NCBI GenBank assembly: GCA_921293015.1
Contig: OV121094.1
Span: 32,858,054-32,922,053 of the forward strand
Direction: 5' to 3'
DNA length: 64,000 nucleotides
DNA from: Phorcus lineatus
Taxonomy: Eukaryota > Mollusca > Gastropoda > Trochida > Trochidae
In this document: positions 57,305 to 64,000 of the stretch, in pieces
Numbering within the stretch: position 1 is the first letter of the stretch
Layout: every line of letters starts with the position of its first letter
The notes under the pieces: generated by a model
The model's input: only the letters and a program-made list of their open reading frames with translations
Databases searched by the model: none
What the model was told of the DNA's origin: nothing
Made by a program: the position numbers and the translations under genes

Positions 57305-60020
57305 TTAACTGTTTGGAATAAAAGATTCCTTTCCAGCAGTGACATCTCATGTTATGAACTGTTCATCGCCTGAACTTCAGGAACACATTTTTCACTCTTT
57401 TACCTGTGTCAAGTGCTAAGTGCCTGGTATCGCTGACGGTTCCTTTTTTATCACAATGCATGCACATTTTCAGTCAAGGAAAATTTTAATGTCAAGAGCT
57501 GGAAGTAATTATCTCGAAATAAACAAGCCTGTCATCCGGTAGTGACGCTTTTGCTTGATGCAAATAACTTCAGTTGGTTGTTATATGAATAGGTGTTCGA
57601 ATCGGCAGATATCAGGGTATTGGGTAAGGTTAAAAGAGACATTTTTCGAAAAATCTTTGAAAATCACCAGGGCTCCATCCTTAATAAAAATTAATGTAAT
57701 CACCTGCTTTGAACAATCGCGAGTTTAGATAGGGGGATATTCATTTTGTAATCGTTATCTTTTGGCATGCTATATATTCTTGAATCATAAAATATTTATT
57801 TGCACACATTTATTTGTTTAGTTTATCAAATCATTATGATTTTCAATAAACAATATACAGTGTCATTGGCATATTCAATAGAAATTATCCATCAATAATA
57901 ACAATTAAAAAGGTTGCGACGATTGTAAAGAAATCTAATAATAATCATTTGGCAATTTTTGCATGATTTATGCAATGTACATTTTGTACCGTTTTTAAAT
58001 ATGAACATTTGCAATTTTCTAAAACCCAGGGCATGTATGCTTTGAAATCACTGCCAAACAACTCATTTTAACCAAGTAGCATTTGAATGAACACATATTT
58101 ATTCTAGATTGTGAGACATTACACACAACCAATGTTGAGTAAGAGATACATACAATTTAAGGTTATGTCGTGTACATGTACTATTTAAACTAAATAGGAT
58201 GCATTGTATATCCTTTTAAACTTGTGAACACCTCAACATGCAATAGTGATCTACAGTTATGCCAATAATATACCAAAGTTGATGTACAATGTAAAGTGCC
58301 TGCAAAACTTATATAGCTTATCACGACAGCTTGTTATAAATGATGGCTACCTTTCACACGATTTGTCAAAGGGCACGGGCGCCCAATGAAAAGGGGTTCA
58401 ACATTGGTAGGGTTATCGAATGTCAGAATGTTTGTAATGTCGACATGTCTGTATCTTGAGAAAAACTAAATGAAGTTTCAAATCCTTTCTTCAATCGTCT
58501 CTGTTCCTCACGAGGTTGCTGACCCTACCCTAAAATGCTTGGATTCGTGTTTATATCCATTAAGCAGTGCTGATTACAAATTACAAGTTTATGATGGTAA
58601 AACGTTAAAAACATTACATTTCTTGTACCAGTCGTCAAATTCAGATTATAGATCATGCAAAACCTGTTTTTACGAAAACATTAGCTCCAATGTGTGTATT
58701 CTTTTCTCAATCTCATTATGTGGCGAGCTAGGCCAAGATTCAGGTTGATTTGAACACTACAAGGAGACACTCCTCTTCAGGTAATCGAGGTGACATGGCC
58801 AGTTCTTTCATTCCATGAAAGCATTCCGATCATACAACTTTTGTTATTCATACCATGGCAAAATACAGCATTTACACTGAACAACTTACTTTATTCCTTA
58901 TTCAATACGAATCTGCAGTTGTATATTTGTAACAGCAAATAAGGCTTACTCTTTATTGTACAGCTTTGTTTACACAGTGGGACAGTTATCAATGCTGTAA
59001 CACTTTGACTAAAGCTTTCAATTTAGCAAGGCAGAAAGGTAAAAAAGTAGATTTGAATAAAATACGATATTACGATCACATAGATGAATGCCATCCTTTT
59101 CTTAAGCATGGCAGAAAAGGAAGGATATTTCAATTACAGACATGAATGACAGTGAGTAGTATAGAATGACCTTCATCAACAATTGCTTTGTCTTTTGAAA
59201 AAGAGTCTTGAAGAGTTTGGTTTTATTAGAACTTTTTATGCTTATGATCTTGAACTGATTCGCTATCATGATAAAACATCAATAATGTCGCATTCGTTTT
59301 CCAAACAATAAACCTCACTATTGATATTGGTATATTGGACAACAAATAGAAACGTTATTTGACACATTTCTTGAAAATCCACCTTTCCAGTATATACAGT
59401 CAGATGACCGGTCTTATGCATTCCGAGAAAACATACGGATCACACTATGTCGGCAAATACCAGACAGCCGTTGACAGCGGTAAATACCAGAGTGTCTTAG
59501 ACAGTCTTTTGTACAAGATTGGTGTATATCTAAAACATGCTGTTGACGATCATGTTTAGATCCTAGATTTATTATTATCTTTTTCTTTCTGTCATTTGTC
59601 ACAGCTCCCTTCTTCTGTAAATTGCCTTTTAAAGTACGTCATTGCATATTTCTATTAATCAATAGTCATGTATAACGATCTGAGGCCTAAACTGGTGGTT
59701 AACATTAGGCCGAAGAATTTTATTAATAGTTTTTCTAGGCTTGATGTGGATTTTTTTAACTTATCACCTGACTGACTAGTGTGGTTTTCAGCCTAAAAAA
59801 ACGTTGACAGAAATGATTTCTTGACTTAATTTGAAGGGAAAAGTGTTTGGATGATGCTATAATTATTAATCTTAACTGACGGGCAAAAGTTAGTATAACG
59901 TTTTCAAATCGTTGTATAGAAATAGTGTGTATCTATATTTCACTGCAATAACGGAAACAAACATTGTGTGTCTTGATGGTATACTATAAAATGCACGTGA
60001 TTTCACTGCATGAAGTCACG
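57305..60020. other. Intergenic, possible weak coding relics
   Basis: Open stretches at 58470-58748 and 59359-59559 look more protein-like than background and are separated by stops. I recognise no domain. They could be debris of a transposon. No gene supported. Confidence 0.4.
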
Positions 60021-60148
60021 TGATCAATAGCACGAGAAAATGGTAAACCAGAACTTTTTCAAATTTTATTTAATGCGCGTGCCACAGAGGGGTTTAAATC
60101 AGGTCGATTTACGCTGTTCGATCACAGTTAGTGAAAGCACAGGAAAAA

Positions 60149-61072
60149 ATGCCGAAGTTAACGCAAATGCAGAGAGAGCGAGCCATTGGAATGAGAGATA
60201 TGCGAGAACCTTCAACTGCTCGCAACCGTGACACTGGTAGTACCCAAGTCAGGCTAAAAAGTGGACGACCACGTGTTACTACAGACCGGGAAGACTGTTA
60301 CTTCCGGACAATTCATTTCAGGAAGAGGTTTGTGACAGCGACGGTTACAGCGGAAACAGCACTGGGACATCGTGTAAGTCGACGCACAGTGACCCGAAGA
60401 AGTGGCTTATCGGCCCGTCCTCAGACATCGCCAAAACAGACTGCGATGGGCAAGACAAGTTTACAGATGACAAGTGCGACAATGGCATCGATTTCTGTTT
60501 TCTGATGAAAGTCGTTTCACCCTCTACTGAGGTGATGGCAGGGAACGGGTATACCGTCGAACAGGGGAACGTTTGGCACGGCCATGCATCAGATAGGTTC
60601 ATGTATATAGCGGAGGTGGTGTTATGGTTTGAGGTGGGATCTGTGGAAACCAGAAGACCCGTTTACTGATCGTGCACGGAAATATCAATGCGCGTAGGTA
60701 TAGTGAACAGATTTTGGAGCCAGAGCCAGGTACGCTTCATACAGAATCAACCCTAGGGTTGTCATCTTTCAAGAGGACAATGCGAGACCCCACACTGCCA
60801 GAGAGACCCGTGACTTTCTGCACAGAAATAACGTCGATGTTTTGCCGTGGCCAGCCTACTCACAGGATATGAATCCTATTGAACACATATGGGATCATCT
60901 GGACAGACAAATCAGAAGACGAAAACAAGTTCCACGGAATACACAACTAGAGCAAGCCCTGACGGAAGATTGGAACCGCATTCCCAATAACGTCATCCGC
61001 CGTTTGACAACGTCAATTAGAAGCCGTTTGAGGGCATGCATCGAAGCAGAGGGTGGTCACACCCGTTACTGA
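60149..61072 (+). mobile_element. Tc1/mariner-like DNA transposon, degraded
   Basis: ATG at 60149 opens MPKLTQMQRERAIGMRD, the usual start of this Tc1 group. The helix-turn-helix is shortened. Then come SGRPRVTTDRE, a SDESRFTL block (first catalytic D, near 60500), GGGVM and GGICGN-type blocks, QEDNARPHTAR (second D, near 60775), and SQDMNPIEHIWDHLDRQIRR (catalytic E), spaced as in DD34E. It ends with RLRACIEAEGGHTRY and TGA at 61072. Several stops and at least two frame changes make it inactive. Terminal inverted repeats are not evident. It belongs to a different lineage from the copy at 15.1 kb. Confidence 0.85.
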
Positions 61073-61099
61073 CTCTCTTGTTAATGAATGTCCATCCAG

Positions 61100-61200
61100 A
61101 ATGAATGAATGAATGACAATTGATTTATATAGCGCCTAATATCCAGGTTAAACCTGCTCAGTGGCGCTTTACAGTAAAAAGAAATTTATACACTAAAAAG
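61100..61200 (-). mobile_element. Reversed retroposon tail with (GAAT)n
   Basis: (GAAT)n followed by TTTATATAGCGCCTAATATC and AGTGGCGCTTTACAGT. This is the reverse complement of a common invertebrate SINE/LINE 3' end that terminates in a tetranucleotide repeat. Confidence 0.5.
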
Positions 61201-62130
61201 AAATAAATACACTAGCTGGCGACAGTGGTTGAGTTTGGTAGAATTGGTAGATTTCCGATTCTTAGCTAAAGTAAGAATAACAACATTTTGGAGTCGCCTT
61301 TTGAATATGCCTTCTTATAGAAATCCACGACAATATGATAAGAGAGGAAAGATGAATTGGGTATCAAACATTCGGGAGTTATTAAGTCCAATTTGATATG
61401 GGGATATATGGTGGAGTCAAAATGCTAATTTCAATTCAAAGTTTGTTAATAATGTCACACAGTGACTAAAAGATTTTTTCACACAAGAATGGGCTCCGTC
61501 AATTTCACTTTTCAGCAAATGTTTTTACTACAGAATATTTAAATCATATTTTTACAGAGAGTATTATTTGAGTTCATTAGATTTTAGAAAATTCCGGAAT
61601 GCATTTGCACGCTTTAGATGTTCATCGCACGATTTAGCAATAGAGACTTGAAGATATCATAACATAGCAAAAGAAAATACAATTGGTAGGTTGTGTAATC
61701 AAAATTATTTGGAAGACGAACTTCATTTCCATTTAATTTGTCCTATGTATGCTGGCCTGAGAAAAAAACCATATTCCTCATTACTATTTCATACATCCAA
61801 TGGGGTTAAAATTATCTCTCCTGTTAAATGCTGATAATACTATTCTTATTCGCAACTTTTATTTATCATGGTATGCTACTTAGAAAGAATTCTATCTAAA
61901 TTAAATAATTGTACTGTGTACTTTATTGACTTGTTATTGGTTTCTTTACGATGAATTGTGATAACATAGATAGTATTTATGTTTATTTTAAATGTATTAT
62001 ATGTTTGACATGAATGTATAAGAATGTTTTCCCTGTAGAGGTATTTTGACATGTTAAATGCTATTTTCATGTGTAACATATTTGTACTATAGGCCTTTGG
62101 CCTTTAAGTATTGAATTGAATAAAGAAATA
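61200..62130 (+). mobile_element. LINE 3' end (non-LTR retrotransposon), decayed
   Basis: Broken plus-strand frames give WAPSISLFSKCFYYRIF-like sequence, FARFRCSSHDLAIET, RLCNQNYLEDELHFHLICPM and YAGLRKKP. This C-terminal zinc-knuckle-like region follows the reverse transcriptase in mollusc LINEs. Stops interrupt it, and the reverse transcriptase core is missing. The 3' trailer TAGGCCTTTGGCC followed by TTGAATTGAATAAAG (about 62090-62122) is a typical LINE end. Confidence 0.75.
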
Positions 62131-62134
62131 GTGA

Positions 62135-64000
62135 CAAATTTACACGTAAAGTGTACTTATAATGTCAATTTTCAAACAGAATAAAAAAAACCGGGTTTGA
62201 AAGCGTTCATGATTGTTTCGTGAGAATGTAAGCAAACTAATAACCTGATTTCCTCGGATTATGGCAAAAATCTCTACTCGGACAAGTCCTCCCAAGTTCT
62301 TTACCTACTTTAACTTCAAAAGTGAACTTTTCATGCATTGGCTGCGTGAATACAAACTTCCTTACAGTTATGCTTCAATAGTGTAATGGTCAAATGTTTG
62401 AATTGACCGAATTGTTAATCTTATTGTATAGACTTTTCTATCTTGTAAATACACAGTATACTCAAGACATCTATTGATATTAGAATGTTTTTAAGCATAG
62501 GACACAATTTTCTTTTGGAATTTTCTTATTGTTTCATAAGAGGATAAAACGATTGAGAAAATGTGATTGTATGAGAAATAATTTTCTCATGTGAATGATA
62601 TATTGGCCAAATTGTTATCGATGCTTATTAAAGTGTTGGCAGCAAGATTGGTTGCATTTGATACCTGTCATGTATACTAAGGTAAAGAATGTTAATACCG
62701 TCATTAAAACATACATGTACAAGTAAATTTACACCACAAGAACAATGTTACAGTTTTATAGATAAATGACGGACATTATTACTATCCGTAAAATCTACAA
62801 AGTTGAGCAATAATAACGTATGCTATAACTGTTAATGTGACGTCACATTGTTCAGCACGGCCACTTTATTCATGGCAACGAATTTCGTGCATTTTTCACC
62901 ATAAGATGTACAAGGTAACAAATAGAATAATAAACCCAGTACCAATAAAAAGGTTTCGCTCGTTTGATACCAAAAGCCACTCACTTGTTTTAAAACATGT
63001 TATGTTGTTGTTTATATTTAAGTTTTGAAAATGCTATTCATCTCCAAATATTGATAACTGAATAAACTTAAAAGTTCTTTCATTTAATTACAAAAATACT
63101 CACTTTCCCATGGAGACTCCTTAAGTTTGTTCAATAAGCTATTGACATACTTTTTTCATGTGGTAAAATTCTATACAGACATAAATCTTGTTTTTCTTAC
63201 CATTTTTAATTCATCGATTTGTCTTTATTAGTTATTTATTTTAAGATGATCACAGTCTTTTTTCAACAATACGCTCCAACCTATTAGTATTCATTTTAAC
63301 ATTGAATATTGTATGAACACTAAAGTTCATTTTGAAATGAGCATGCACACACTTGATATATCCCATTCTTGAATACTATCTAAAATACTTTATTTGTACC
63401 TTTAGATCAAGAAGTAGACGAGAGATAGGTTTTGAATTTGTTTAAACCTTTCATTCCGCTTGGGTTGCACAAGGTACATGTATATCATTTACAAAACAAT
63501 ATTCATACATACGTTTACATTGTGCAATGAATCAAGTCAAGAATCATAGAAAATATTAAATTTAACAATTGATAATATATTCAATATCCTCTTTTCATTT
63601 TTTTAATAAAGAAAAACGAATATGGTAAGTAAGATTTTAAATTCGACGTGGAAACCCAGCAAGTAAAGTAGTTCCGGTGAATGTTCACATGACCTAGATC
63701 GGCTAAAAACTGTTGACACAAGTATGAACGTTTTATCGGAGACTTCATGGGAAATGAACCTCTGGAATTTCTGGAAAGATCACATGACCGTGCTTTCAAC
63801 CAATCAGCGTTCAGGATTATGTGTGAACTTCAAAGTGCGAAATTATTGATAGGTGTGGCTCTCAAACACAGTTTTGTTGTAGTTACCCCAGCGACACAAT
63901 AGGCTTGTTACTATGGAGGGATGTTCATATTCACTGGACCTAGAGTTATACTGACAGTAGCTTGCACAAGACAGTAAACATCGAACGTACGATTCGGACA
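62135..64000. other. Intergenic, nothing recognised
   Basis: AT-rich to the window end. Open frames under 75 codons show no domain. Confidence 0.5.

Noticed and set aside
1-64000. Retroviral, LTR or Polinton-type elements
   Set aside because: I looked for capsid, protease, integrase and envelope motifs and for paired long terminal repeats, and saw none that I could support.

Overview
The window is AT-rich, gene-poor eukaryotic DNA with introns, many tRNA-derived SINEs, Tc1-like DNA transposons and LINE 3' ends. The SINEs whose tails run into (ACTC)n repeats, and the style of the LINE 3' ends, suggest a mollusc, most likely a gastropod. That assignment is inference; no marker gene proves it.

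The only host protein-coding content I recognise is a local gene family between about 10.3 and 55.6 kb. It has eight members (A-H) plus two relics, all encoding the C-terminal domain of vertebrate phytanoyl-CoA hydroxylase-interacting protein (PHYHIP/PHYHIPL). Shared landmarks, in order, are YRNK, a GDP.SPINGRLKGVFF-type block, SP[YF]G, NLYF[AT]DFYC, D.FC, a VE[VI][FL]YTE strand and a closing CxxCN. The vertebrate N-terminal FN3 domain is absent. The architecture is a tiny first coding exon (16-31 nt), a phase-1 intron, then one large exon with the whole domain and a variable tail. First exons were found for C, D, E, F, G and H, but not for A and B.

Layout: 0-10 kb is intergenic with a LINE end, SINEs and a poly-C tract. 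Genes A (10362-11191, one in-frame TGA) and B (12928-13628) are on +. From 14 to 19 kb there are transposon and SINE copies. From 19.4 to 28.6 kb lies a tandem segmental duplication of about 4.5 kb carrying genes C and D on -, both ending in a C-terminal hydrophobic segment. Gene E (31399-32242) is on -. A decayed copy lies at 36.4 kb. Genes F (37967-40395) and G (43645-45785) are on + and carry long repeat tails that are Q/E/D-rich and coiled-coil-like. A degenerate ~64-bp minisatellite occupies 46.8-48.0 kb. Gene H (52324-54894, perhaps with a third exon to 55601) is on +. From 56 to 64 kb there is a large hairpin repeat, a Tc1-like transposon and a LINE 3' end.

The most interesting reading is a fast-evolving cluster in which one conserved domain carries different C-terminal modules: a short end, an acidic coiled coil, a tail anchor, or expanding 26-residue repeats. 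No function can be read from the sequence. The pattern (tandem birth, death, recent repeat homogenisation) resembles defence or other fast-evolving families, but that is speculation.
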